Assembly (NCBI GenBank): GCA_050948905.1
Contig: JBMNES010000001.1
Location: 1,054,001 to 1,118,000 of the forward strand
DNA: 64,000 bases
Reading direction: 5' to 3'
Source of the DNA: DTKD01 sp050948905
Lineage (GTDB): Bacteria; Armatimonadota; UBA5829
The notes under the pieces were generated by a model, which was not told the origin of the DNA, did no database searches, and saw only the letters and a program-made list of their open reading frames with translations. Of the stretch, positions 10,043-19,317 are shown piece by piece; position 1 is the stretch's first letter, and every line of letters starts with the position of its first letter. Made by a program: the position numbers and the translations under genes.

Positions 10043-11104
10043 TTAAGCCTTGTTCTGGCCGTTATTATTACGACGGACCGGGTCGACAATCACGCCGTCG
10101 AAGACCGCTGCACTCGACTTGACGCTGCAGTGGTCTCCGACCACGCATCGCTCGATAATGGTGTTGCGCATCACGCATGCGCCTTCCCATAGTATGCTCT
10201 GCTTGACCGATGAACCCATTTCGAGCACGCAGTTGTCGGCAAGCACGCTGTATTCGAGCAGCCTGGCGCCTTTTTCGATGCGGCAGTTGTTGCCTATGAC
10301 AACCGGGTAGCCGATCTCCGCGCTGGGGTCGATCTCGACGTTCTCCCCCATCCAGACGTACTTTCGCTCTTCGGGCACGGGAATGTTGAAGTCGCATCGA
10401 CCGTTGAGCGCGTCTCGATGCGCTTCCTGATACTGTTTGAGGTTACCTACGTCTTTCCAGTAGCTGGATGTCAGATAACCGAAGAATCGGGCGCGCTGTT
10501 CGAGCAGCATCGGGAATAGGTTATGGCCGAAGCCATACGGGGTGCCTTTTGGAATAAGGTCAAGGACTTCGCGGTTGAAGACATAGACCCCAGTGTTGGC
10601 CGAGTTGCTGAATATGACCTCGCCTTTCGGTTTTTCGAGGAACCGGGTGATCTTGCCGCGCTCGTTTAACAGGGCGATACCGTATTCGGAGGGGTCATCG
10701 ACTAACGACAGGCTGATGGTGGCGATGGCTTTTTTGTCCTGGTGATACCGAACCATTCGCTTCAGGTCCATATCCGCCAGATCGTCGCCGCCGACCACCA
10801 GGAATGAATCCTCGTCAAAAAAGTCCTCACAGCGCTTCACACTGCCGGCATCCCCCCAGAGTTTATCCTCCGGAGAGTATTGAATCTTGACGCCCCACTT
10901 ACTGCCGTCGCCGAAATACTCCTGAATCTGGTCTCCGAGATAATGGAGGTTGACCATTATGTCTTTAAAACCGTTGCGGGCGAGGACCTCGACGATGTGT
11001 TCCATAACCGGCTTGTTTACCACCGGCACCATCGGTTTCGGCACGTTTCTAGTTAACGGATCGAGCCGGGAACCGACCCCGGCGGCCAGGATCATAGCCT
11101 TCAT
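10043..11104 (-). CDS. Sugar-1-phosphate nucleotidyltransferase with hexapeptide tail (GMPP/RmlA-like)
   Basis: The N-terminal ~230 residues are a nucleotidyltransferase: LAAGVGSRLDPLTRNVPKPM holds the nucleotide loop and the catalytic lysine region, and GGDDLADMD is the metal-binding segment. The C-terminus (about 255-340) is a left-handed parallel beta-helix of hexapeptide repeats (AEIGYPVVIGNNCRIEKG). This layout matches mannose-1-phosphate guanylyltransferases and related glucose-1-phosphate nucleotidyltransferases; the exact nucleotide and sugar cannot be fixed by eye. The ATG follows a GAGGTG site. The DegT aminotransferase gene ends 36 bases upstream on the same strand, suggesting an operon for an activated (amino)sugar used in cell-surface polysaccharide. 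Confidence 0.85.
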   Translation of the reverse strand: MKAMILAAGVGSRLDPLTRNVPKPMVPVVNKPVMEHIVEVLARNGFKDIMVNLHYLGDQIQEYFGDGSKWGVKIQYSPEDKLWGDAGSVKRCEDFFDEDSFLVVGGDDLADMDLKRMVRYHQDKKAIATISLSLVDDPSEYGIALLNERGKITRFLEKPKGEVIFSNSANTGVYVFNREVLDLIPKGTPYGFGHNLFPMLLEQRARFFGYLTSSYWKDVGNLKQYQEAHRDALNGRCDFNIPVPEERKYVWMGENVEIDPSAEIGYPVVIGNNCRIEKGARLLEYSVLADNCVLEMGSSVKQSILWEGACVMRNTIIERCVVGDHCSVKSSAAVFDGVIVDPVRRNNNGQNKA

Positions 11105-11140
11105 ATCAGATACACCTCGCCTATGATACGCTCCAGCTTG

Positions 11141-12265
11141 TTATTTCAGTTCCTGCACCGACTGGATAACCGCGCTGATGACCGTTTCGATCTCTTCATC
11201 GGTCAATTCCGGGAACATCGGCAGGCACAACACCTCGGCTGCGGCTTTCTCGGAATGTGGGAAATCCCCGCGCTTATAGCCCAAGGTCAGATATGCGCGT
11301 TCCAGGTGCAGCGGGCTGGGATAAAACACCTTCGAGCCGACGCCGCGCTCAGCCAGCTTCGCAGCAAGCTCGTCGCGCTGTTCGCATCGAATCGTGAACT
11401 GATGATATATGTGATAATTCTCGGTCTTCGGCACGGGTAACTGGAGAGGCAGGTTGCTAAGAGCATCAAGGTAGCGATTGGCGATGGCCCGGCGAGCCTC
11501 GTTCCATTTTTGAACATGTCCGAGCTTGACTCTGAGCACGGCAGCCTGGAATTCGTCGAGTCGGGAGCAGTAGCCGACGTGTTCGTAAGTATATGTCGAA
11601 TCGGCGCCAATATCCCCCTGGCCGTGGAATCTCAGCGACCGGGCGCGTTTGAGCACGTCTTCATCGTTAGTGAGAACCATCCCGCCGTCGCCGCATCCGC
11701 CGAGGTTTTTTGTTGGATAAAAACTGAGCGTTGAGGCGTCGCCGTAGTGCCCTATCCCAAGACCGTGGTGCTGCGAGCCAATTGCCTGCGCGCCGTCGTA
11801 GATTACCTTTAGCCCGTGCTTATCTGCGATTTGCGCCAGTGCGGTGGCATCGGCACACTGACCATACAGATGAACCGGCAGAATAGCCTTTGTTTTGGGC
11901 GTGATTTTGCTTTCTATGAGAGAAGCATCGAGGTTAAAATCAGACGGGTCTATATCGACGTAAACCGGTTTGGCCCCCACGATCATAATGGCCTCTGTGG
12001 TCGCTACGAAAGTGAACGGGGTCGTGATCACCTCATCGCCCGGCCCTACCTGCGCCGCGGCTAATGCTATAACAAGCGCGTCTGTGCCGGAGTTTACAGC
12101 AATGCCGTATTTGGAACCGCAGAACTGCGATATCTCTGCCTCCAGGAGCGCACCATTCGGGCCCAGCACAAATGCACCGGAGTCGAGGACAGACTGGACC
12201 GCCTGAGCCAGTTCGTCTTTAAGGGCAAAGTTTTGTGCTTTAGGGTTCACTACCGGTATAGCCAA
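11141..12265 (-). CDS. DegT/DnrJ/EryC1/StrS-family PLP aminotransferase
   Basis: This PLP-dependent enzyme of about 374 residues aminates nucleotide-linked keto-sugars. It carries NSGTDALVIAL for the cofactor phosphate, YDGAQAIGSQH for the pyridine ring and SFYPTKNLGGCGDGG with the Schiff-base lysine. The start is a TTG (LAIPVVNPKAQN) with AAAGGAG ten bases upstream. The open frame continues a further 39 codons upstream, but that part reads through an intergenic repeat (GGTTGTCGGTT units) and is not part of the family, so it is excluded. Together with the downstream nucleotidyltransferase it probably serves polysaccharide or S-layer glycan synthesis. Confidence 0.9.
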   Translation of the reverse strand: MAIPVVNPKAQNFALKDELAQAVQSVLDSGAFVLGPNGALLEAEISQFCGSKYGIAVNSGTDALVIALAAAQVGPGDEVITTPFTFVATTEAIMIVGAKPVYVDIDPSDFNLDASLIESKITPKTKAILPVHLYGQCADATALAQIADKHGLKVIYDGAQAIGSQHHGLGIGHYGDASTLSFYPTKNLGGCGDGGMVLTNDEDVLKRARSLRFHGQGDIGADSTYTYEHVGYCSRLDEFQAAVLRVKLGHVQKWNEARRAIANRYLDALSNLPLQLPVPKTENYHIYHQFTIRCEQRDELAAKLAERGVGSKVFYPSPLHLERAYLTLGYKRGDFPHSEKAAAEVLCLPMFPELTDEEIETVISAVIQSVQELK

Positions 12266-12339
12266 CGCTGATTCACTCCTTTGAAGTAACAATTCTCCCG
12301 CAGTATTATCCCGTGTAGTGACTTTTGTGTCAAATGAGT

Positions 12340-12520
12340 TGGTTGACGGTTGTCGGTTGTCAGTTGTCGGTTGTCGGTTCACGGTTATCGGTTGTCGGTT
12401 ATGTTAAATAGATAGGTGGTGATCTCCGAATCACCACCTCAAAACCCGATTTGCGGCAATCTCTGAATCGCCGCTTCATAAATGGAAAAAGGCCGGGACA
12501 GAGGCCCGGCCACTACATTA
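12340..12520. repeat. Composite intergenic repeat (GGTTGTCGGTT units plus hairpins)
   Basis: The 334-base gap between the aminotransferase and dGTPase genes holds four modules of a repeat family seen elsewhere in the window. These are about five imperfect copies of GGTTGTCGGTT (12341-12401), a palindrome GGTGGTGATC...GAATCACCACC (12415-12438), a second related palindrome around 12452-12478, and a GGCCGGGAC...CCCGGCC hairpin (12491-12511). No ORF is supported here. Confidence 0.8.
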
Positions 12521-12599
12521 ATCCGCCATACAATGTCGAGATGAGTTAATTAAAGTGGGACTTTAATTGCCCTTGCCGAAGGGAAAGTTTGGGACTAAA

Positions 12600-13709
12600 A
12601 TGAATGTGATGGCTGACACGATTCGGCAACAATATGAAGAGCTGGAGAAGCGAGTGCTGGCCCCTCAAGCCGTCGCGGCGATGGATTCGCGAGGCAGATT
12701 GCGGGAGGAGCCGAAGTGCCCTGTGCGCACTGATTTTCAGCGAGACAGGGACAGAATCATCCATTCCAAGTCTTTCAGGCGACTGAAACACAAGACCCAG
12801 GTCTTTATCGACCCCGAAGAGGATCATTACCGCACTCGACTGACACACACCCTTGAGGTGGCGCAGATTGCCAGAACCGTCGCGCGAGCGCTCAGATTAA
12901 ATGAGGACCTCACCGAAGCTATAGCCCTTGGTCACGACCTGGGCCACACGCCGTTTGGACATGCCGGGGAGCAGGCTCTGGACGAAGTGTATCGCGAGTT
13001 CGTGCCGGGCGGCGGGTTTAAGCACAGTCATCAAAGCCTGAGGGTGGTCGATGTTGTGGAGAAAAAGGGACAGGGCTTGAACCTGACCTGGGAGGTGCGC
13101 GACGGAATAGTGCATCACTCAAAGGGAAGCGCCGATTTGTCGCTGGATACGGTAGGGCCGTCGACTCTGGAAGGCAAGGTGGTGAAAATCAGCGATCGGG
13201 TGGCCTATATCAATCATGATATAGACGACGCCATCCGAGCTGGGATAATAACCGAGGCCGATTTGCCGGAAGAGGCTGTGGGCGTGCTGGGAAAGTCGCA
13301 CTCTGATCGAATAGGCGCGATGGTGCGGGATATAATCTCATCCAGCAGCAGTCTTGATAAAATATGCATGAGCGATCCGTTCAGGGAGGCGACGGATCAT
13401 TTGAAGGACTTTTTGTTCGCTGAGGTTTACGGACGGGACGCGAGAGGAATAGTGGAACTCGAATACGCTGGAGAGATGTTGAAGAGGCTGTTCAGATACT
13501 ATATGGCCCATCCGCTTGAAGTGACGAATTTCACTAACTCAGCAGACACTATTTCAGGTCGAGCGAGAAAGGTCTGTGACTTAATTTCGGGGATGACGGA
13601 TCGGTATGCCCAGCGGGATTACGCGATAAGATTTGCAGGACAGATTCAATTTCAGAGAGATGAAAATGGCGATTCTTTGGGAACCGTTGGCAAGAGCGAA
13701 TTTGCGTGA
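12600..13709 (+). CDS. dgt: Deoxyguanosinetriphosphate triphosphohydrolase-like HD protein
   Basis: This HD-domain dNTP triphosphohydrolase of about 369 residues would cleave dNTPs to nucleoside and tripolyphosphate. Motifs in order are RTDFQRDRDRIIHSKSFRRL, the typical Dgt N-terminal block; HRT-type HYRTRLTHTLEVAQ, giving the first metal ligand; and GHDLGHTPFGHAGE, the HD pair. Later IGAMVRDII and the C-terminal helices match the shorter non-E. coli subgroup. ATG at 12600 (MNVMADTI) is chosen; upstream codons lack a start with a good ribosome site. It heads a run of plus-strand genes; the zinc-ribbon gene follows after 96 bases. Confidence 0.9.
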   Translation: MNVMADTIRQQYEELEKRVLAPQAVAAMDSRGRLREEPKCPVRTDFQRDRDRIIHSKSFRRLKHKTQVFIDPEEDHYRTRLTHTLEVAQIARTVARALRLNEDLTEAIALGHDLGHTPFGHAGEQALDEVYREFVPGGGFKHSHQSLRVVDVVEKKGQGLNLTWEVRDGIVHHSKGSADLSLDTVGPSTLEGKVVKISDRVAYINHDIDDAIRAGIITEADLPEEAVGVLGKSHSDRIGAMVRDIISSSSSLDKICMSDPFREATDHLKDFLFAEVYGRDARGIVELEYAGEMLKRLFRYYMAHPLEVTNFTNSADTISGRARKVCDLISGMTDRYAQRDYAIRFAGQIQFQRDENGDSLGTVGKSEFA

Positions 13710-13805
13710 TATAATGTAAACGGAGTTGATTATCAAGGCTCCGTCTATCATATCTCTTACTCCCGTTCCTACAGCCCGCCTAGCTCCTGGAGGTAGCTGA
13801 CAAAT

Positions 13806-14141
13806 ATGAAATCCACGATAAAATGCAATTGCGGACAGCGCGTTTTGGCGAAAGATGTGATGCAAACTGGCTACTATCTGCGACTTTTCGGACCGAGCTT
13901 CGTTTATGTAAAATTCAGGTGTTCGCGATGCAAGAAACTCGGTGAGCAATTCGTGAAACAGGAAGAGTGGGAAGACGGGATACTTGCCGATGCACCGGGG
14001 GAGATGACCGCCGACGAGCATCGGAAGTTCAAGAATATGGGCAAAATCGACATTCACGAGTGTATAGATGCTCATTTCGAACTGGAGAAAAACTCCAGCT
14101 TGCGAGAGTTTGTGGAGACGTTTGAAGAATCGAAAAGCTGA
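13806..14141 (+). CDS. Hypothetical protein with N-terminal Cys-rich zinc-ribbon-like region (111 aa)
   Basis: The protein begins KCNCGQ (Cys7, Cys9) and has a CSRC pair near residues 39-42, spaced as a small zinc ribbon. The remainder is charged and helical (FVKQEEWEDGILAD, LEKNSSLREFVETFE) with no recognised domain. GGAGGT lies about eleven bases upstream of the ATG. It is followed by a terminator-like hairpin, so it may end the dgt transcript. It could be a nucleic-acid-binding or adaptor protein; function is unknown. Confidence 0.7.
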   Translation: MKSTIKCNCGQRVLAKDVMQTGYYLRLFGPSFVYVKFRCSRCKKLGEQFVKQEEWEDGILADAPGEMTADEHRKFKNMGKIDIHECIDAHFELEKNSSLREFVETFEESKS

Positions 14142-14182
14142 AGCCGATTCGTAGTATGCGATAAATCATATAGATACATCGG

Positions 14183-14219
14183 GGAAGAGCAGCACTGCGC
14201 GGCTCTTCCTCTTGTTTTG
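14183..14219 (+). terminator. Intrinsic terminator after the zinc-ribbon gene
   Basis: GGAAGAGC (14183-14190) pairs with GCTCTTCC (14202-14209) and is followed by the T-rich TCTTGTTTTG. A TTGTTT-17-TAAAAT promoter-like pair starts immediately after and may serve the rhomboid gene. Confidence 0.65.
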
Positions 14220-14279
14220 TGTGGAGAGGTCTTGTAAAATCACTGCAGCCGGTGTTGGCCGGCGCGAGGAGACGTGTGT

Positions 14280-15059
14280 ATGATCCCGTTGCGGGATGAT
14301 AATCCTACTTATAAAAAGCCGTATGTCGTATACGCTTTGATTGCTGCAAACATATTTTTCTTTCTGTTGCAGCAAACCGGACTGCTCAACAACCTTACGA
14401 TGATCCCCTATTCGGTGGTTCACGATGTTCGGGTGGGCCTTAAGGCCAGCGCGTTCGGCCAGGTGAGGCCGGTGATGATGCCGGGTGTGGGGCCGCACCC
14501 GCAGTGGATCACTATATTTACTTCGATGTTTATGCACGGCGGGATAATGCACATCGGCGGCAATTTGCTGTACTTGTGGATATTCGGCAACAACATCGAG
14601 GATGCACTGGGGCATTTTAAGTTTTTGCTTTTCTATCTGGCGGCGGGTGTGTTGGCTGCCCTCGCGCATCTGTTTATGAGCATGGCGGGCGGCGGATTGG
14701 GGCCGTATATCCCGACGCTTGGGGCCAGCGGGGCTATAGCGGGAGTGCTGGGCGCGTATATCGTGTTGTATCCCAGGGCCAGGATAGATACCCTGCTGCT
14801 GTTGGGATGGTTTTGGACTACGGCGCAGATCCCGTCGTTTTATGTGCTTGGGATATGGTTCCTGATGCAGCTTACCGGAACGTTTGGGACCGGTGGACAG
14901 GTCGGCGGAGGGGTTGCGTATTGGGCGCATATCGGCGGATTTGTGGCCGGTATGCTTCTGATCTTGATGCTTGGTGGGAAAAAGTTAACCAGACAGCGGC
15001 GTCAGCCACCGGGGTACTGGAACGAAAACCGTCCGTATCCGTTCAGGCCGTGGAAATGA
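14280..15059 (+). CDS. Rhomboid-family intramembrane serine protease
   Basis: This membrane protease of about 259 residues cleaves substrates within the bilayer. The catalytic serine lies in LGASGAIAGVLGAYI (GASG motif) after the conserved HIGGNLLYLWIFGNNIED in segment 2, and the catalytic histidine is in YWAHIGGFVAGM. Six or more hydrophobic segments are visible. ATG at 14280 is chosen over an upstream GTG because GAGGAG sits eight bases before it. It is followed after 23 bases by the DUF5693-like gene and csaB, so it may belong to an envelope-assembly transcript. The substrate is unknown. Confidence 0.92.
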   Translation: MIPLRDDNPTYKKPYVVYALIAANIFFFLLQQTGLLNNLTMIPYSVVHDVRVGLKASAFGQVRPVMMPGVGPHPQWITIFTSMFMHGGIMHIGGNLLYLWIFGNNIEDALGHFKFLLFYLAAGVLAALAHLFMSMAGGGLGPYIPTLGASGAIAGVLGAYIVLYPRARIDTLLLLGWFWTTAQIPSFYVLGIWFLMQLTGTFGTGGQVGGGVAYWAHIGGFVAGMLLILMLGGKKLTRQRRQPPGYWNENRPYPFRPWK

Positions 15060-15082
15060 GATTCTGAGTTGAGGAGACTGAA

Positions 15083-16930
15083 TTGGGCAGAAGAGTAGTT
15101 GCTGCACTCTTAATAATCGGGCTTATGGCGGCAGGATATGTCGCTGCGCAGCGATATCGTGTTGAAGCTAAAAATAGAGCCGTCGAGATAGTCGTGGACT
15201 GGGACGAGGTGCAGCAGTTGGCGGCCGCGACGGGCAATAGCCCTGCGAGCGTGTTGGATCGCTTCAAAAAAGCCGGGGTTACAAGCGTCGCCATCACCGA
15301 GCAGACCGTGCGAGACGCTGTCTCTAACGGGCAGATTACTGTCGAGCCAGACTCACGGATCCGAATCAACGAGCCTTACTCACAGAGGATGACAAATTAT
15401 CTGCAGGGCTTGATGCCGGGCCGGGATGTGGCGCGAAGCCTTTCACAGAACCTCATCGCCCTGCCATATCTTCAGCAGCTTCCCATAGGTTTCCCGGAAG
15501 ACGCCGTATCGGCGGTAAAATCTCAACGAATGGGGATTATCGCGAGGTTGGTGAACTACCCTGGCGTCACCCCGAAGGCGATAGATTTTATGATGGCCGA
15601 CGCCAGAAGATGCGGCGCGAAGGTGGTTATTTTCCAGGGGGACACGGTCCTTGGTTTTAAAGGCGCAGTGGAGGATACGGCCGAGGCTTTACGCGCTAAC
15701 GACCTGTGCTTCGGGCGAGTCGAGTTCTCCAAGCAGAAAGGCGATCTGCGGCTTGCGGAGGAAGCGAAAGACAGGGTCATCGTCGTCCACAGCATAACCC
15801 AGGCGGAAATGCCCACACTGAGCGAGACCGCCATAGTCGACCGCTTCCAGAAAGGCGTCAGGGAGCGCGGGGTACGAATCTGCTACATCCGCATGTATCA
15901 ATCCGCCGGCGCCGATGTTTTGCAGGAAAATGCTGAGTATATCGCAGCAATCGCCGGAGCGATCACGAAAGCGGGATATACGGTCAGGTCTGCTCATACG
16001 CTGGACGAGGTGGGGGTTCCGACCGCTGCGCGGGTGTTGGCAGGCGTTGGAGTAGCGGCCGGCGCTATATGGCTGCTGGGTATGATAGTGTCAGCACCGG
16101 GATTGGCCATTTCAATCGGGCTGGTATTGCTGTGTGCGGGCTTTGCGGCTTGTGGCGAATTGGGAAGAAAGGCCGTCGCTCTGTTGGCGACTCTGATATT
16201 CCCCGTTGTGGCGACGCTGTGGGCGAGCCGCGGCGGCCCCGAAAGTCCCACCCGTGCTTCCGGCGTCTTATGGCGCTCGATAGGTAGACTGGCAGGCGCT
16301 ATCGCTATAACGGCTTGTGGGGGTATGTTAGTAGTCGGGTTGCTCAGCGGACGGGATTTTATGTTGCGCACCGATCAGTTTATGGGTGTTAAGCTTGCCC
16401 ATCTGCTGCCGATATTGGCCCTTGGGCTGCTGTATGTCGGAGGTATCGCGTGGGAGAGCGATACCTGGCCGAAGATCAAAGAGCGGTTCTGGGGACAGTT
16501 AAGAGCTATTGGCGCGAACCCGGTGCTGATATGGCAGGCGGCTGCGATGTTGGCGGCTGTGGCTGTGGTTAGCTTAATGGTCGCGCGGTCCGGCAACGAC
16601 TCCGGGCTTGGGGTCAGCCCGATTGAGTTGCGGTTCAGGTCTATTTTGGATAAGATACTCTACGTGCGGCCACGCACCAAGGAGGTCCTGCTCGGCTACC
16701 CGGCGCTGCTGGCTGGGATCGCCTTTGCTCTCAGGGGTCGGAGGCAGTGGGCTGCTCCGGTGATGGTGATCGGCTCGATTGGGCTGATCTCCGCGCTGAA
16801 CACGTTCTGCCACATCCACACCCCGCTTCAGCTTAGCCTGCTGCGCGTAGTCAACGGCGGGATCGTCGGTTTGATCGCCGCAATTATCTTTTATGGGCTG
16901 ATAAAAAATCTGCCGGGCAAAGAAAAATAG
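15083..16930 (+). CDS. DUF5693-like polytopic membrane protein
   Basis: This 615-residue protein has an N-terminal membrane anchor (residues 5-22), a large extracytoplasmic domain (about 30-310, beginning EIVVDWDEVQQLAAATG) and then about eight hydrophobic segments in the C-terminal half. The arrangement and the position directly before csaB match the DUF5693 proteins that accompany CsaB in SLH/S-layer organisms; the role is not established but is presumably in cell-wall polymer pyruvylation or export. Translation starts at TTG behind GAGGAGAC. csaB follows within 20 bases. Confidence 0.75.
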   Translation: MGRRVVAALLIIGLMAAGYVAAQRYRVEAKNRAVEIVVDWDEVQQLAAATGNSPASVLDRFKKAGVTSVAITEQTVRDAVSNGQITVEPDSRIRINEPYSQRMTNYLQGLMPGRDVARSLSQNLIALPYLQQLPIGFPEDAVSAVKSQRMGIIARLVNYPGVTPKAIDFMMADARRCGAKVVIFQGDTVLGFKGAVEDTAEALRANDLCFGRVEFSKQKGDLRLAEEAKDRVIVVHSITQAEMPTLSETAIVDRFQKGVRERGVRICYIRMYQSAGADVLQENAEYIAAIAGAITKAGYTVRSAHTLDEVGVPTAARVLAGVGVAAGAIWLLGMIVSAPGLAISIGLVLLCAGFAACGELGRKAVALLATLIFPVVATLWASRGGPESPTRASGVLWRSIGRLAGAIAITACGGMLVVGLLSGRDFMLRTDQFMGVKLAHLLPILALGLLYVGGIAWESDTWPKIKERFWGQLRAIGANPVLIWQAAAMLAAVAVVSLMVARSGNDSGLGVSPIELRFRSILDKILYVRPRTKEVLLGYPALLAGIAFALRGRRQWAAPVMVIGSIGLISALNTFCHIHTPLQLSLLRVVNGGIVGLIAAIIFYGLIKNLPGKEK

Positions 16931-16949
16931 AGGATTGGCCCGACTAAAT

Positions 16950-18005
16950 ATGGCACGAATCGTAATTTCAGGTTACTACGGCTTTGGTAACACCGGAGAC
17001 GAGGCGGTTTTGAGCGGGATCTGCGAGACGTTCAGACAGATTGGTCTGGACGCAGAGATCACCGTGATATCACAGGATCCGGAGCGCACAGTCCGCGAGC
17101 ATGCAGGCGTCAAGGCCATTAGCCGAAAAAAACTTCTCCATCAATTAAAGGCGCTGGCGAAAGCTGATTTGTATATTTCCGGCGGCGGCAGCCTGTTTCA
17201 GGACGCAACCAGCGCGCGCTCGGCGTATTATTATCTCGCGGGGCTTCAGATGGCAAGAGTTGCGCGTTGCAGGACTATGATCTACGCGCAGGGTGTAGGG
17301 CCGCTTATTCGCTCTTCAATTCGCCGGGCGGTGGCTAAGGAATTTAATCGGGCTGATCTGGTGAGTGTGAGGGATGGCGGGTCGGTGCACCTGCTAAAAG
17401 AAATCGGGGTGCGCAGGGAGATTCACCTTTGTGCGGATCCGGCTTTTCTTGTGGAGCCAGACTTTGAAGCTGCTGACGAAATAATAGAACGCAACGGCCT
17501 TGCAGGAAAGAGCCTCGTTGGGGTATCGCTGCGCCCGTGGCCTGCTTCAAACGACTGGATCAGCCGGGTAGCCCACCTCACTGCCGAGCTTTGTGATAAA
17601 ATCGGCGCGCAAGTGGTGTTTATCCCGATGCAGGAACCGGTGGACACCGGGGTCGGCGAAGGGCCTTCGCTTATGCACGGGGGCGATCCTGCCGTTGCGA
17701 AGGGGTTATTAGCTCGATGTGAGCTTGTTGTCGGTATGCGGTTGCATGCGCTTATATTCGCTGTCGGGGCGGGAGTGCCTTGTATGCCGGTGGTATATGA
17801 CCCTAAAGTGTCGGCATTCGCCAACGATGTGGGATTGGACATCTCGTCGACGATTGGAGCGGATGAGGATTCTTTTACAGAAGCGTTTCTGGCAACGTGG
17901 GAAAATCGAACAACGATTGCCAAACGCCTGGCTGGGGAATCGGCGTTGCGCAGGCGGCAGGCCGTAAGCTGTGGGGAATTGGCGGCGGGCCTGCTGGAAC
18001 ATTGA
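16950..18005 (+). CDS. csaB: Polysaccharide pyruvyl transferase CsaB
   Basis: CsaB adds a ketal-linked pyruvate to secondary cell-wall polysaccharide, creating the ligand for SLH domains of S-layer proteins. The 351-residue protein begins RIVISGYYGFGNTGDEAVL, the hallmark of the family, and has LYISGGGSLFQD, YAQGVGPL and the C-terminal MRLHALIFAVGAGVP. ATG at 16950 is chosen; a TTG 15 bases upstream abuts a GAGGA and cannot be excluded. It lies right after the DUF5693-like gene, as in many SLH organisms. No SLH-domain protein is encoded in this window. Confidence 0.92.
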   Translation: MARIVISGYYGFGNTGDEAVLSGICETFRQIGLDAEITVISQDPERTVREHAGVKAISRKKLLHQLKALAKADLYISGGGSLFQDATSARSAYYYLAGLQMARVARCRTMIYAQGVGPLIRSSIRRAVAKEFNRADLVSVRDGGSVHLLKEIGVRREIHLCADPAFLVEPDFEAADEIIERNGLAGKSLVGVSLRPWPASNDWISRVAHLTAELCDKIGAQVVFIPMQEPVDTGVGEGPSLMHGGDPAVAKGLLARCELVVGMRLHALIFAVGAGVPCMPVVYDPKVSAFANDVGLDISSTIGADEDSFTEAFLATWENRTTIAKRLAGESALRRRQAVSCGELAAGLLEH

Positions 18006-18081
18006 TGGGGTGAAATAAGTCTTAAAATCGGCCCTGCACAGGCGATAGACGTCTGCAAGTAACATTTGCCAGTCAATCTGC

Positions 18082-18110
18082 TTGCCGTTTATTGGGGCGT
18101 AGATTATAAT
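18082..18110 (+). promoter_or_regulatory. Sigma-70-type promoter of the lipoprotein gene
   Basis: TTGCCG and a perfect TATAAT are separated by 17 bases, ending 37 bases before the lipoprotein ATG. Confidence 0.65.
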
Positions 18111-18147
18111 TGTTGAGTTGCGTAAGCAGCATAAGGAGATAGGCTCA

Positions 18148-18681
18148 ATGAACAGATGTATGATAACCGCCTTAGCGCTTGCCAGCGCGCTGATTTTGGC
18201 CTTGGCCGGTTGCGGCGGAGGCGGAGGCGGTGGTGGCAATAGCGGCGGCGATGGTGGTGGAGGCACGCCGGGCGACACTATCGGAAACACGATCATTACT
18301 GGCACTGTTGTCAACCAGGAAGGACAAAAAGTGCAGGGAGTGAAAATCACCATCGGCGATATGCCCGCTACGAAGATAACCAAAATAACTGATGCCAACG
18401 GTCGGTTCAGGTTCGATCTGGGCTATAACGTCCTCATATACACCCTTTATGCCAACCCGACACTTACTAATTTTGTGGTAAGCACCCAGGACTTGGGGCC
18501 AACATACCCTAATTTGCCAGTGATTTTCGGCAGCGTAGGATATAACCAGGTAGAGGGAGGCGGCGCATATATTCCACTGCCCTACACCGTATTGGCAGGG
18601 CAAGGGAAGCAGACCGATCTGGGTACGATTATGGTAAGGCGGTTTTACGACGACACTCAGCCGCCCGGCCCGCCATTCTAA
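18148..18681 (+). CDS. Secreted lipoprotein with carboxypeptidase-regulatory-like domain
   Basis: The 177-residue precursor has a type II signal peptide ending in the lipobox LALAGC (Cys near residue 22), then a Gly-rich tether (eight consecutive glycines). A beta-sandwich of the carboxypeptidase-regulatory-like type follows: ITGTVVNQEGQKVQGVKITI and ITDANGRFRFDL are the typical strand repeats. AAGGAGAT lies eight bases upstream of the ATG. It has its own promoter and terminator, so it is likely monocistronic. Such domains usually act as extracellular adhesion or spacer modules; no enzyme motif is present. Confidence 0.8.
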   Translation: MNRCMITALALASALILALAGCGGGGGGGGNSGGDGGGGTPGDTIGNTIITGTVVNQEGQKVQGVKITIGDMPATKITKITDANGRFRFDLGYNVLIYTLYANPTLTNFVVSTQDLGPTYPNLPVIFGSVGYNQVEGGGAYIPLPYTVLAGQGKQTDLGTIMVRRFYDDTQPPGPPF

Positions 18682-18696
18682 TGATTTAACAACTTC

Positions 18697-18729
18697 ACTC
18701 CCCCACCGTGCTGCGATGGGGGAGTTTTG
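18697..18729 (+). terminator. Intrinsic terminator after the lipoprotein gene
   Basis: ACTCCCCCA (18697-18705) pairs perfectly with TGGGGGAGT (18717-18725), followed by a short TTT run. It separates the lipoprotein gene from lptC. Confidence 0.8.
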
Positions 18730-18741
18730 CGTTTATGAGCT

Positions 18742-19317
18742 ATGCGTAAATCCACCTATATTTATCTTATAATAGCGGCAGGGCTGATTTTAATGGTCAG
18801 TCTTGTCGCATTTCGCGGCTATTTGCCGTATTCTAGCAGTCTGGTAGGTAACCGGCAGCCGAGCGTTGTGCTACAGATGAATGACGCGCACTTTGTGGGG
18901 CTGACACACGGCTCAAAGAGCTGGAGCCTGGATGCAAAAAAGGTCGAGATCGGACAACAGCGCTACATCACCACTCTGGCCGACATCACCGATGGAAAGA
19001 TATTCGAATCCGGCAAGCCGATTTTGCAAGTGAAGGCCGGGCAGGCGACGTATAATAGCGTGTTTGGAGATTTGCTGCTGGAAAAGGGGATTAGTGTGGT
19101 CGGAAGCGACGGCCAGCGAGTGACTGCGCAGGGCGCGACGTGGAACTCGATGACCTCGACGCTGCGTAGCAAAGGAGAGGTGGTCTACGATAGCGACTGG
19201 GGGAAGGCGAAAACAGACAAGATGCTGGTGGACGTCAAAAAACAGGAAATGACTATGTGGAACGTGGTCGTCTCGATTAAGCCGGACAAACTGGAGGCGG
19301 TTGGGGATGCGCTTTAG
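18742..19317 (+). CDS. lptC: LPS export periplasmic protein LptC-like
   Basis: The 191-residue protein has an N-terminal membrane anchor (YIYLIIAAGLILMVSLVAF, about residues 6-24) and a beta-jellyroll periplasmic domain. Runs such as SWSLDAKKVEIGQQRYITTLADI and VTAQGATWNSMTSTLRSKGEVVY match the DUF1239/LptC fold. LptC anchors the periplasmic lipopolysaccharide bridge to the inner-membrane LptBFG complex. It overlaps the LptA-like gene by eleven bases, the usual order. No good ribosome site precedes the ATG. The pair supports a diderm cell envelope. Confidence 0.8.
   Translation: MRKSTYIYLIIAAGLILMVSLVAFRGYLPYSSSLVGNRQPSVVLQMNDAHFVGLTHGSKSWSLDAKKVEIGQQRYITTLADITDGKIFESGKPILQVKAGQATYNSVFGDLLLEKGISVVGSDGQRVTAQGATWNSMTSTLRSKGEVVYDSDWGKAKTDKMLVDVKKQEMTMWNVVVSIKPDKLEAVGDAL

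Noticed and set aside
12266..12382. 39-residue N-terminal extension of the DegT aminotransferase
   Set aside because: It translates the GGTTGTCGGTT repeat, and a TTG with AAAGGAG begins exactly at the conserved family N-terminus.
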